Of a stretch of DNA of 64,000 nt, positions 34,859-43,296 are shown one piece after another. The stretch is from contig NZ_ATVM01000006.1 of NCBI RefSeq assembly GCF_000420725.1, positions 87,598 through 151,597 on the forward strand, given 5' to 3'. Origin of the DNA: Marinococcus halotolerans DSM 16375 (GTDB lineage: Bacteria > Bacillota > Bacilli > Bacillales > Marinococcaceae). The translations under genes and the position numbers were made by a program. The stretch's first letter is position 1; each line of letters starts with the position of its first letter. The notes below the pieces were generated by a model. It saw only the letters and a list, made by a program, of their open reading frames with translations. It did no database searches and was not told the origin of the DNA.

Positions 34859-35690
34859 CATGACGCCACTGCCGCTTGCTGCCTGGATTGATGCGTTTGT
34901 CGAATGGCTGACCCAGGCGGAATTTATTTTTGGCCCCCTTACGGACTTTATTGGCTATATCATCAGCGGCTTTGAATGGTTTTTCGGCATCTTTCCGCCG
35001 TGGCTGCTGCTCCTGATTATGGTCGGGTTAACGTTCTGGTTTGCCGGACGGAAAATCGGGCTGACGGTGTTTGTCCTGCTCGGGCTGCTCCTGATCTGGA
35101 ACCTGGGCTACTGGGAGGACATGGTGCTGACGCTTGCGATTGTGCTGACCGCCGGAGTGATTTCCATTGTGATCGGAGTGCCGGTCGGCATCTGGATGTC
35201 GCGGAGCCCGGTGGTTGAGGGCACCATCAAGCCGGTGCTCGACTTTATGCAGACGATGCCCGCCTTTGTGTACCTGATCCCGGCCGTTGCCTTTTTCGGC
35301 ATCGGGATGGTGCCGGGCGTCGTCGCCTCGGTCATCTTTGCGATGCCGCCGACAATCCGTTTTACGAATCTGGGAATCAGGCAGGTGCCGACCGAAATCA
35401 TTGAAGCCTCGGAGGCCTTCGGGTCGACGGGCAACCAGAAGCTGTTCAAGGTGCAGCTGCCGATGGCGAAAACGACGATTATGGCCGGGATTAACCAGAC
35501 GATCATGCTGGCACTGTCAATGGTCGTCATTGCCTCGATGATCGGGGCGGACGGTCTCGGAACGGCCGTGTACTTTGCAGTTGGCAGAAACGACGTCGGC
35601 GGCGGCTTTGAAGCCGGGCTTGCGATCGTAATTGTGGCGATCATTCTCGACCGGCTGACGCAGGGCATTGGAGCAAGTAAACGAAAATAG
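34851..35690 (+). CDS. opuAB: Glycine betaine ABC transporter, permease subunit
   Basis: 279 aa from a TTG at 34851, 5-6 bp after AAGGAGGTG inside the opuAA end. Several membrane helices and the ABC permease EAA loop (EIIEASEAFGSTGNQKLFKVQLP, approx. residues 181-203). It forms the membrane channel of the OpuA system with OpuAA and OpuAC. The 8-bp overlap implies translational coupling. Confidence 0.95.
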   Translation: MSNMTPLPLAAWIDAFVEWLTQAEFIFGPLTDFIGYIISGFEWFFGIFPPWLLLLIMVGLTFWFAGRKIGLTVFVLLGLLLIWNLGYWEDMVLTLAIVLTAGVISIVIGVPVGIWMSRSPVVEGTIKPVLDFMQTMPAFVYLIPAVAFFGIGMVPGVVASVIFAMPPTIRFTNLGIRQVPTEIIEASEAFGSTGNQKLFKVQLPMAKTTIMAGINQTIMLALSMVVIASMIGADGLGTAVYFAVGRNDVGGGFEAGLAIVIVAIILDRLTQGIGASKRK

Positions 35691-35749
35691 GTATACCTCC
35701 CGGAAAAGGGAGTAACCATACAATTAAGAACAAAAGGGGAGTAATTCAC

Positions 35750-36697
35750 ATGGAAAAATTATGGAAAAAAGCTGGTTTAGGCGCAGCCGGAATTTCAATG
35801 GCAGCAGTAATGACCGCATGCGGCGGTGGCGGCGGGGGTTCAGAAGAATCCGGCGGCTCCGACGATTCCGGATCGAGTGAAGAATCCTCTTCCGGCGGTG
35901 GTTTTGGTGAAGAAGTGGATTACACAATTACGGGTATCGATGCCGGTGCTGGTATTATGTCTCAAAGTCAGCAGGCCATCGAAGATTACGGCCTCAGCAA
36001 CTGGGACCTGCAACAGAGTTCCGGTGCGGCGATGACGAGTGCACTTGGCGATGCAATTGAAAATGAAGAGCCGATTATCGTTACCGGCTGGACGCCGCAC
36101 TGGAAATTTGCGGAATATGATCTGAAATATCTGGAGGATCCGGAAGGCTCCTTCGGGGACGGGGACGATATTCATACCGTCGTACGTCAGGGACTTGAAG
36201 AGGATATGCCGGGAGCATATCAATTCCTCGATCAGTTCCAGTGGGAAGCAGAAAACATGGAAGAGATTATGGTAGAAATTCAGGATGGCACCGAGCCGGC
36301 TGAAGCCGCTGCTACATGGGTGGATGAAAACGAAGATATGGTATCTGAATGGACCGACGGCGTGGAAGAGGTCGACGGCGAAGCAATTGAACTCGTTTAC
36401 GTTGCCTGGGACTCTGAAATTGCTTCCACCAACGTGGTCGGAGAAGTACTTACCGATCTTGGCTACGATGTAACGTTAACGCAGCTTGAAGCTGGACCAA
36501 TGTTTGCGGCTGTTGCTGACGGCGAAGCAGACGGCATGGTTGCCGGCTGGTTCCCGAATACACACGCAAGCCAGATGGAAGAATACGGCGATGACTATGA
36601 AGATCTTGGTGCGAACCTCGAAGGTGCTATTACCGGCCTGGTCGTTCCGGAATACATGGACATTGATTCCATTGAAGACCTTGAAGCAGAGGAATAA
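35750..36697 (+). CDS. opuAC: Glycine betaine-binding lipoprotein
   Basis: 315 aa. Signal peptide with a lipobox ending in MTAC (Cys24), then a Gly/Ser/Glu linker (25-50) and one OpuAC-type substrate-binding domain. Tryptophans that form the betaine cage are visible (VTGWTPHWKF, AGWFPNTH). The mature protein is very acidic, in line with a salt-adapted organism. It is anchored outside the membrane and delivers betaine to OpuAA/AB. Last gene of the operon. Confidence 0.95.
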   Translation: MEKLWKKAGLGAAGISMAAVMTACGGGGGGSEESGGSDDSGSSEESSSGGGFGEEVDYTITGIDAGAGIMSQSQQAIEDYGLSNWDLQQSSGAAMTSALGDAIENEEPIIVTGWTPHWKFAEYDLKYLEDPEGSFGDGDDIHTVVRQGLEEDMPGAYQFLDQFQWEAENMEEIMVEIQDGTEPAEAAATWVDENEDMVSEWTDGVEEVDGEAIELVYVAWDSEIASTNVVGEVLTDLGYDVTLTQLEAGPMFAAVADGEADGMVAGWFPNTHASQMEEYGDDYEDLGANLEGAITGLVVPEYMDIDSIEDLEAEE

Positions 36698-36702
36698 GTA
36701 TA

Positions 36703-36740
36703 ACGATAAGCCGGAGCTCTCAGGAGCTTCGGTTTTATTT
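36703..36740 (+). terminator. Terminator of the opuA operon
   Basis: AAGCCGGAGCTC / GAGCTTCGGTTTT hairpin followed by T-rich sequence. Confidence 0.8.
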
Positions 36741-36920
36741 TTGTCTTCATACATACCAAATGCCCGCAGGCATCTGCCTGCGGACATCGGGAAGTGGCAC
36801 AATTATGAACCGGGCCGGCAGATACTGCCGGCTTCGAATGGTCCAATAATCGAGGTATGGGGTGGGGTAGTAATGGTATACCCGTTTTCCCCCGATTTAA
36901 CCTGCCTAATTGTAAAAATA

Positions 36921-36950
36921 TAAAAATCCCGCTGATGGAAAGCGGGATTC
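36921..36950 (-). terminator. Terminator of the ferredoxin gene
   Basis: AATCCCGCT / AGCGGGATT hairpin, T run on the minus strand. Confidence 0.85.
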
Positions 36951-36953
36951 GAT

Positions 36954-37193
36954 TTATTCTGTACCGAAATATTGTTTTGCTTTTTCTAGATACGGTTCTG
37001 TTTCCGGTGTCAGTTCAGTATCCTCTATAATGGCTTCTACTGGACAAACAACTACACAGGCACCACAGTCGATACAGACGTCAGGATCAATATAAAATTG
37101 CTCTTTTCCTTCTTCAATACAGTCTACAGGACAAACATCCACGCATTCCCCTGCTTTTTCCTCTATACATGGCGATGTAATGACGAATGCCAT
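36954..37193 (-). CDS. Ferredoxin with two cluster motifs
   Basis: 79 aa. One complete CxxCxxC...CP motif (CIDCGACVVVCP) and an N-terminal motif with wider spacing (CIEEKAGECVDVCPVDC). This is the 7Fe-type layout of a 3Fe-4S plus 4Fe-4S ferredoxin. Small acidic electron carrier in the cytoplasm. Start at 37193 behind AAAAGAGGTG. Single-gene unit. Confidence 0.92.
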   Translation of the reverse strand: MAFVITSPCIEEKAGECVDVCPVDCIEEGKEQFYIDPDVCIDCGACVVVCPVEAIIEDTELTPETEPYLEKAKQYFGTE

Positions 37194-37323
37194 CTTGGTT
37201 CACCTCTTTTCAAAGTATTTCAAGAGATTTATGATTACGCGCCGAAAAACTGTCTCTCCATTGAAGAAAGCCAGCGCCTAGTAAGAAACCTCTCTTTCTC
37301 TAGTGTAAAACATATAGTGTTCC

Positions 37324-37351
37324 TTTACAATTACCTGGCGATAAGTATAAT
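37324..37351 (+). promoter_or_regulatory. Sigma-A-type promoter of the SLC13 gene
   Basis: TTTACA (37324-37329), 16-bp spacer, TATAAT (37346-37351), about 70 bp upstream of the start. Confidence 0.6.
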
Positions 37352-37420
37352 AGGTTGTGAGTCTAAAATTGATTAAACATATTAAAATACTATGAATTAT
37401 AAAAAAGGGGAGGTGACGGC

Positions 37421-39199
37421 GTGTCCTGGGAGATTGTATGGGTGCTGATTATCGTATTGGCGATGATTGGGGCGTTGATGAAAGAAATAGCTCGGCCGGG
37501 TATTATTTTTTTATTCGTTCTTTCTCTGCTGCTTATCACAGGGATCATTACACCACAACAGGGGCTGAAGGGGTTTGCCAACCAGGGCATGCTGACCGTA
37601 GGCCTTCTTTGTATTGTTGCAGGTGCTGTCCAGCAGACCGGCATCGTGGACCGGTTCGTTGAAGGGGTGCTGAGTAAAGGGCGCACCCCGAGAGGGTCGC
37701 TAATGAAAATGCTCGTTCCCTCGGCGCTGATGAGTGGTTTTCTGAATAACACGCCGATCGTAGCGACATTTTCGCCGCTTGTGAAACGGTGGTGCGAGAA
37801 ATATGATCTGGCGCCGTCCAAATTTCTGCTTCCCTTATCCTATGCCACAATTATCGGCGGCACGATTACACTGATAGGAACGTCCACCAACCTTGTCGTG
37901 CACGGGCTCCTGCTGGAACGGGGATACGCGGGGTTTCATTTTTTTCAGCTCGCATTAATAGGCATACCCGCAACAATTGCTGTCACTATTTTTATCTTAA
38001 CGATTGGTATAAAGATTCTGCCGGACCGGAAGCCGCCGCTGTTTTATCAGAAGGAAGGGCGCCGGAAATATATGCTCAAGCTCGAAATCACTCCGGGCTA
38101 TAAGCATGTCGGAGACACGCTGAAGCGGGCGGGTTTTATTAATGATCCGTCGCTGCAGCTGCTGGCCTTACTGCCAAATGGGGAGGCAGAAAGCAGGGAA
38201 GCCGGCGAACACCACATTCTGGAGCCGGGCGATTGTCTGGTAGTATACGGAGACCTCACTCAAATAGCGATGCTCGAAAATACGGACGGTCTCAATATTA
38301 GAACAGAAACGAGTGAAAACAAAACGGCTGAAGAGCCGGGTGACCGCAAGCTGATGGAAGTCATGGTAACCCACTACTCCAACATTTTATTTACGAAGCT
38401 GAAGGACATTTTCTTTGACCAGCGGTTTGATGCTGCGATTATCGGCATTCATCGTTATGATGAGAGCTATTCGCCGGAAATGAAAGAAATGGTGGTAAAG
38501 CCCGGGGACACCCTGCTGCTTCTGGCCGGACCGGAATTTGAACAAAGAACGAGCTCTCATAATGATTTTCATGTCCTGAAAAACAGCGTAAATCCTTTTT
38601 TGAAGGGACCGAGGTGGAAAAGCTGGCTGCCACTCGTCATGATGATGCTCATGGTGGGCCTGGCTGCCCTGCAGATTATTCCTATTTTCTATGCAGCGCT
38701 GATCGCTGTCGCCGGGCTGCTCCTCACAGGATCGCTTTCGCTGACTGATGCTCACCGGTATCTTCCATATGAAGTGCTGATTGTCATTGCTGCTGCCTTC
38801 GGGCTCGGAGAAGCTATGATGAGTACGGGAGCCGCCCCGCTTCTTGCGGAGCGGATGATTGACTGGTTTATGCCGTTCGGAGTGCTCGGGGTGTTTACAG
38901 CCCTGTACGTGCTGACAAATGTGTTTACCGAAGTGGTAACCAACAATGCGGCGGCCATCGTCATGCTTCCGGTGGCACTCGAAACAGCGGATATTTTATC
39001 TGTCTCTCCACTCGCGGCTGCGGTCATTGTCGCGATTGCAGCGTCCGCGAGCTTTATTACGCCGATCGGCTACCAGACGAATTTATTTGTATATACGCAG
39101 GGCGGCTACCGGTTCACGGATTTTATGAAAATCGGCGTGCCGGTGAGTCTGATTGTTATGGTCATTACGATCAGTATTACATGGACGGTCTGGGGTTAA
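37421..39199 (+). CDS. SLC13/DASS family permease with central TrkA-C (RCK_C) domains
   Basis: 592 aa from a GTG at 37421 after GGGGAGGTGA. Membrane helices in both halves enclose a soluble insert (about residues 205-385) with two TrkA-C-like domains (LKRAGFINDPSLQLLALLPNGE, then GDTLLLLAGPEFE). Transport motifs NNTPIVATF and TNLVVHG (first half) and TEVVTNNAAAIVMLP (second half) are present. It likely moves an anion such as sulfate or a dicarboxylate with Na+. Substrate inferred from family. Confidence 0.88.
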   Translation: MSWEIVWVLIIVLAMIGALMKEIARPGIIFLFVLSLLLITGIITPQQGLKGFANQGMLTVGLLCIVAGAVQQTGIVDRFVEGVLSKGRTPRGSLMKMLVPSALMSGFLNNTPIVATFSPLVKRWCEKYDLAPSKFLLPLSYATIIGGTITLIGTSTNLVVHGLLLERGYAGFHFFQLALIGIPATIAVTIFILTIGIKILPDRKPPLFYQKEGRRKYMLKLEITPGYKHVGDTLKRAGFINDPSLQLLALLPNGEAESREAGEHHILEPGDCLVVYGDLTQIAMLENTDGLNIRTETSENKTAEEPGDRKLMEVMVTHYSNILFTKLKDIFFDQRFDAAIIGIHRYDESYSPEMKEMVVKPGDTLLLLAGPEFEQRTSSHNDFHVLKNSVNPFLKGPRWKSWLPLVMMMLMVGLAALQIIPIFYAALIAVAGLLLTGSLSLTDAHRYLPYEVLIVIAAAFGLGEAMMSTGAAPLLAERMIDWFMPFGVLGVFTALYVLTNVFTEVVTNNAAAIVMLPVALETADILSVSPLAAAVIVAIAASASFITPIGYQTNLFVYTQGGYRFTDFMKIGVPVSLIVMVITISITWTVWG

Positions 39200-39261
39200 A
39201 AGCTGGAAAAGCGCCGGCAGGTTTTTTATACTAAAAATAAAGAAGAAAGAAGGTAAGCACC

Positions 39262-39777
39262 TTGGAAATACGTGCGGAAGGTCTGTTTGCGCATAAATGG
39301 CTGTTTGCACTGCCGCTTGCAGGTGCTGTACTGATCATTCTCATTTCAACCTCCATGCCGTACGAGCAGCAGGACATTCGCCCATGGCTCGGGTACATCC
39401 CGTTTGAGCTGCTGCAGCCTTATGTGTCCGTCCCATCTTTTTCCTATGGCGGGGATCCGGTAAGTATAGCTGCCTCCGGCGTGGAAGGCTATGTGGAATT
39501 TTTTATCCGGAAGGCAAGCCACGTGTTTATGTTCACCGCCATATTTCTGGCGGCTCTGCTCGCAGTGTACCCGTACCGATTCCCGTTTTGGGGGAAGCTT
39601 GCAGGGGCCTACGGGTTTGTATTTATGTTTGCGATGCTTGACGAATTCCGGCAGCATTTCAGCCCGGACAGGCACGGCATGTGGCAGGACGTTGTCCTCG
39701 ACATGACCGGGGTGTCCGCGGCGGCGGTGATTGTTGTTTTGGGCTGGCTGTGGAGATACGGCTCGCGGTTTATGTAA
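39262..39777 (+). CDS. VanZ-family membrane protein
   Basis: 171 aa from a TTG at 39262 with AAAGGTAAG upstream. Four membrane helices and the VanZ motifs RKASHVFMFTAIFLAALL and MLDEFRQHFSPDRHGMWQDVVLDMTG. Homologues give low-level teicoplanin resistance in enterococci, but most Bacillus copies are uncharacterised. Terminator follows immediately. Confidence 0.88.
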   Translation: MEIRAEGLFAHKWLFALPLAGAVLIILISTSMPYEQQDIRPWLGYIPFELLQPYVSVPSFSYGGDPVSIAASGVEGYVEFFIRKASHVFMFTAIFLAALLAVYPYRFPFWGKLAGAYGFVFMFAMLDEFRQHFSPDRHGMWQDVVLDMTGVSAAAVIVVLGWLWRYGSRFM

Positions 39778-39779
39778 AG

Positions 39780-39813
39780 AGACCCCTGCAGAGGAGTGCG
39801 GGGGTCCCTGTTT
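39780..39813 (+). terminator. Terminator of the VanZ gene
   Basis: GACCCCtGC / GCgGGGGTC hairpin then TTTTT. Confidence 0.8.
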
Positions 39814-39860
39814 TTAATAGAGGGAATAAATCGGGGAAGATAATACGGGGAGAAAGGCTG

Positions 39861-40247
39861 CTACATGCCGGCAGGAAATGGCTCTGTGTTTAAGCCGATG
39901 CTTTCCGGTGGGGCGTCTGTAGCGCTGTTTTGCAGCTTTAAAAAGCGGACGTCTTCAGCGTTTACCTCAACTACCTGTACACGCTTATTGTCCTTGTTGT
40001 CGTACAGCCGGGTATTAATTCTTCCTTTCACGCCGACCATAGCGCCTTTATGGCAGTATTCGCACGTCGTTTCCGCCTGGCGCCGCCATACGGTGACAGG
40101 CACAAAATCGGCGTCGTATTCCCCTTCCTGGTTACGAAAGGATCGCTGGACCGCAAGGGTAAAGTTGCATACCGGGGTCCCGTCTTTCGTATAGGTTAAT
40201 TCGGGATCGCGGGTAAATCTGCCGACAAGCGTCACCTGGTTAAACAT
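39861..40247 (-). CDS. ssbB: Single-stranded DNA-binding protein, short SsbB type
   Basis: 128 aa OB-fold SSB (MFNQVTLVGRFTRDPELTYT, then FVPVTVWRRQAE, GVKGRINTRLYDN). It is shorter than housekeeping SSB and lacks the long linker and the acidic DDDIPF tip, ending in EPFPAGM. This is like Bacillus SsbB, which protects incoming ssDNA during transformation. It is the second gene of a unit with a degenerate transposase-like gene 18 bp upstream. Start at 40247 behind CAGGAGTG. Confidence 0.88.
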   Translation of the reverse strand: MFNQVTLVGRFTRDPELTYTKDGTPVCNFTLAVQRSFRNQEGEYDADFVPVTVWRRQAETTCEYCHKGAMVGVKGRINTRLYDNKDNKRVQVVEVNAEDVRFLKLQNSATDAPPESIGLNTEPFPAGM

Positions 40248-40265
40248 GTAATCACTCCTGAATAG

Positions 40266-40838
40266 TTAGTGGGTCTGGGTTACAGACGTGTGGTATAAAA
40301 ATCGGTGAAAGTATTCATGTCTTGGAGAAGGAAAAAATGCAAGGGTACGTTCGAGGGATAAAAAGGGGTGTCTCGGGGCGTATTCAGGCTGCGGCGCAAG
40401 ATAGTCGCGTGCGCTGCACCACCGGTACGTTCCGGGATAGGGATGGTCCAGCTTCTCAGAGGGAAGCAGGTGTATCCGGCGGCTCTGTTCAAAAAAGGAC
40501 GTTTCGTCCGGAAGAAGTTCGGAATAGTAACGGGCCTGGAAGACAGGGCCGCTGGTTTCGTAGTGGCGACGGTAGTGCATGGCGTAGGACGCATGCAGCT
40601 CCCGCATAATAGTGGAGATGGAGACGTACGTGGACTCGGCCAGCAGATGAATGCTGTTTGGAAGCAGACAGTAGGCGTGAAGGTCGAGCTTTGTGGTGTT
40701 GATTACTTTGGCTAATAAGTATACGTATTGTTTATAGTCTTTTTCACTGGGAAACAACGTGCGGCTGGAAGCCCCGGCTGCAGTAATGTAATAGACGGTG
40801 CCTGGAAACCAAAGGCGTTCTTCCCGGGGCACGGGCAT
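40266..40838 (-). CDS. Degenerate IS200/RAYT-like (Y1 transposase fold) protein
   Basis: 190 aa aligning with REP-associated tyrosine transposases: HAYCLLPNSIHLLAE matches the usual AYcLMPNHvHLL, PVFQARYYSELL matches the WQrrY block, and RIHLLPSEKL plus TYRWCSARDYL match YIHLNPVkAgl and yPWSSYRdYL. Key residues are changed: the first His of the HUH pair is Ser62, the conserved Tyr of YIHxNP is Arg121 and its Asn is Leu. The frame is intact with a good AGAGGTG site, so the gene is kept but probably lacks nicking activity. Co-oriented with ssbB at 18 bp. Confidence 0.75.
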   Translation of the reverse strand: MPVPREERLWFPGTVYYITAAGASSRTLFPSEKDYKQYVYLLAKVINTTKLDLHAYCLLPNSIHLLAESTYVSISTIMRELHASYAMHYRRHYETSGPVFQARYYSELLPDETSFFEQSRRIHLLPSEKLDHPYPGTYRWCSARDYLAPQPEYAPRHPFLSLERTLAFFPSPRHEYFHRFLYHTSVTQTH

Positions 40839-41179
40839 ACACCTCTTTCGGGTAATAGTTTATAGGGAATGTTTCACCAAGAGGTGGGGGGTTGGTGAAA
40901 AAAGGCCGCAAACAGGGCCCGGGGAGCAGAAAAAAACGCGGTTGCGCCTCCTTTCATGGTAGAATATAAATACTATACCATATATTCCAACAAAAGGAAG
41001 AAGCAGAATGTGACAACACTTTGGGAGTCCTGACCCCGCTTTTGGAAAATTTAAGCAGGCTGATTTTGTTTCATGTATTTGTATTTCCTATTCATTATGG
41101 TATGTTGAATACAGCTTGATTTGTCTTGTATTTGACATGCGTGCAGGGCACGCAGCACAGTTATCAAGGAGGAAAAAAG
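40839..41179. other. Gap between the RAYT-like gene and galU
   Basis: 341 bp without a gene. Contains a perfect stem TTTCACCAA (40872-40880) / TTGGTGAAA (40892-40900), a near-palindrome TGGTAG...CTATACCA around 40958-40981, and a short GCGTGC...GCACGC hairpin near 41139-41153 just before the galU ribosome site. A TTGACA-like element lies near 41131 but no matching -10 was found. Confidence 0.4.
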
Positions 41180-42061
41180 ATGAAAGTACGTAAAGCAATT
41201 ATTCCGGCTGCAGGGCTTGGAACGCGTTTTCTGCCGGCGACAAAGGCACAGCCGAAGGAAATGCTTCCGATCGTGGACAAACCCACTATTCAATACATAG
41301 TAGAAGAAGCGATTGCGGCCGGCATTGAAGACATTATTATCGTAAGCGGGCGCGGCAAGCGTGCGATCGAGGATCATTTCGACGTTTCGTACGAGCTTGA
41401 ACAGACGCTTGAAAAGAAAAACAAAACAAAGCAGCTCGAGGAAGTCCAGCAAATTTCCAATATGGCTAACATTCACTATATCCGTCAGAAAGAGCCAAAG
41501 GGTCTCGGCCACGCCATCTGGTGTGCCCACCGTTTTATCGGAGATGAGCCGTTTGCCGTTCTGCTTGGTGACGATATTGTGCATTCGGACGAGCCGTGCA
41601 TGAAGCAGCTCACAGACGTCTTTGATAAGTACCAGAGCTCGGTCGTCGGTGTCCAGCAGGTGCCGGACCAGGACGTTTCCAAATACGGTATCATCGACCC
41701 AAAAAGCGAAGAAGAACCCGGGGTGCACAAAGTCCAGGGCTTAAAGGAAAAGCCGGACCTTGCGGACGCGCCGTCGAACTACGCGGTGATGGGGCGCTAC
41801 GTGCTGACACCGGAAATCTTCGACATTCTCGAAACGCTGCCGCCGGGCTCCGGCAATGAGATTCAGCTGACAGATGCGATTACGAAGCTAAATGAAAGCC
41901 AGGACGTGCTGGCGTATGAATTTGACGGTGTCCGCTACGATGTCGGCGATAAGTTCGGCTTTGTTAAAGCGACGATCGATTTCGCACTCGACCGCGAAGA
42001 CCTGCGTGAACCACTTGAGGATTACCTGCAGAACAATATTCTGCAAACGGATAAAAAGTAA
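41180..42061 (+). CDS. galU: UTP--glucose-1-phosphate uridylyltransferase
   Basis: 293 aa from the ATG at 41180 with AAGGAGG upstream. The nucleotidyltransferase motif [21 protein letters not shown] is at residues 10-30, with the conserved VEKP-like [12 protein letters not shown] near 192. It forms UDP-glucose from UTP and glucose-1-phosphate (Bacillus GtaB). Ugd, 3.4 kb downstream, uses this product for UDP-glucuronate, so both likely feed wall or capsule polymers. Confidence 0.95.
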   Translation: MKVRKAIIPAAGLGTRFLPATKAQPKEMLPIVDKPTIQYIVEEAIAAGIEDIIIVSGRGKRAIEDHFDVSYELEQTLEKKNKTKQLEEVQQISNMANIHYIRQKEPKGLGHAIWCAHRFIGDEPFAVLLGDDIVHSDEPCMKQLTDVFDKYQSSVVGVQQVPDQDVSKYGIIDPKSEEEPGVHKVQGLKEKPDLADAPSNYAVMGRYVLTPEIFDILETLPPGSGNEIQLTDAITKLNESQDVLAYEFDGVRYDVGDKFGFVKATIDFALDREDLREPLEDYLQNNILQTDKK

Positions 42062-42112
42062 TTATACTAGACGAAATGTCCGGCGGGCGCTGTCCCGGCG
42101 GATTTTTTGCGT

Positions 42113-42136
42113 AAAAAAGAGCCCGCACGGGGCTCC
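42113..42136 (-). terminator. Terminator of the S-layer assembly gene
   Basis: GAGCCC / GGGCTC hairpin followed by six T's on the minus strand. Confidence 0.8.
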
Positions 42137-42140
42137 TTCG

Positions 42141-43076
42141 TTACGCGTTATCTTCGTTCTGTTTCTTTTTAATCGGATATGCTCTCCATTTAGAAAGATC
42201 GATCTCTTCTTTTTTCAGCAGGCGTTGTGGAAAGACAAAAGTCCATGGCCGGCTTGAGAACGGCTGAACGGCAAAATTGTCGAGCTTAAACCCGCCGCGG
42301 GCGATAACTTCTTCGTGCGCATCCTCCACCTGCAGCGGCACGTTGTCGAGCTTGAGCTCGTTGTTGCCTCCGTTGCGGATGAGAAGAGTCACGTGCAGGT
42401 CGCCATTCTCCGACTGCACAGCACGCATGCCCATAAAGTTGACCTCGCCGGGACGCGGTGGTTTCATGTCGCGGATCATGTCCTTCAGCTTGTCCACCTG
42501 CTGGTCGCTGAGCGCGTTTTTCCAGCTGTCGGCAAGATCGAGATGGTGTTCGCGCTTTGGTTTTTCCACGTGAAAGCCGATTTTCCATCCGTCTTTAGGA
42601 AATTCCTGCTGAAGCTGTTCCTTGGGCGCGAAATAAAAGTTCCACGGCCGGGCGCTTCTTGGCGGAATGTCGCCGACTCCGCTTAAATCTACTTTCTTTT
42701 TCGCGATGACCCGGTTGTCATTACTCATCAGGAGGACCGTGGACTGCTTCAACCGGATGGCTTTTTCTGCGCCGTTGCGGATAAAGGCGGTGACAAGCAT
42801 CAGCCCGTTTTCATCCCGCTGCGCGCTTATGCCGGAAAGCGCCACCTGTCCGGGCTTCAGGCGGGGCGCTTCCCCGTTTAAAAAGCGCAGGTAGTATTCA
42901 TCCTCTTCCGGAATTTCGGCTTCCGGGTGCAGGCTGAGAGTCGTTTCTACGGTGCGCCCACTGTCATCGTGTGCTTCGTCTATGGTTTCCTCATCAGCCG
43001 GGGTTTGTTCTGCCAGTTCTTCTGGTTTAACAGCGTCACCCTGGGATGATTGCTTTTTTTTACCGAATAAAGCCAT
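42141..43076 (-). CDS. Accessory Sec system S-layer assembly protein (SLAP-domain)
   Basis: 311 aa, no signal peptide. Acidic N-terminal region (15-60), then two copies of an about 110-residue SLAP-type module, each ending in a PPRSARPWNFYFAPKEQL- or PFSSRPWTFVFPQRLL-like stretch. This is the layout of the cytoplasmic factor that goes with SecA2-dependent S-layer export in Bacillus. No secA2 or S-layer gene is in the window. Start at 43076 behind AAAAGGGTG. Confidence 0.8.
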   Translation of the reverse strand: MALFGKKKQSSQGDAVKPEELAEQTPADEETIDEAHDDSGRTVETTLSLHPEAEIPEEDEYYLRFLNGEAPRLKPGQVALSGISAQRDENGLMLVTAFIRNGAEKAIRLKQSTVLLMSNDNRVIAKKKVDLSGVGDIPPRSARPWNFYFAPKEQLQQEFPKDGWKIGFHVEKPKREHHLDLADSWKNALSDQQVDKLKDMIRDMKPPRPGEVNFMGMRAVQSENGDLHVTLLIRNGGNNELKLDNVPLQVEDAHEEVIARGGFKLDNFAVQPFSSRPWTFVFPQRLLKKEEIDLSKWRAYPIKKKQNEDNA

Positions 43077-43296
43077 ACTTTTTCACCCTTTTATAAATGT
43101 CATAGTTATAAAGTTCGTTATATAAATATACCAACGTTAAAGATAGTCTGTACGTCCTTTTAGTATATCATTCTGGCGGAGGACTTTTAAGGGAAATCTC
43201 CAAATGCAAGTTAATATTCCCCCGGGCCTTTTTCCTGTACAATTACTATATATAAGTAAAGCTGATTATAAATGAACAAATAGAGGAGTTATGCAC

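Noticed and set aside
41008..41040. Short open frame before galU
   Set aside because: Only a few codons from a GTG to a stop; no sign of a leader peptide.
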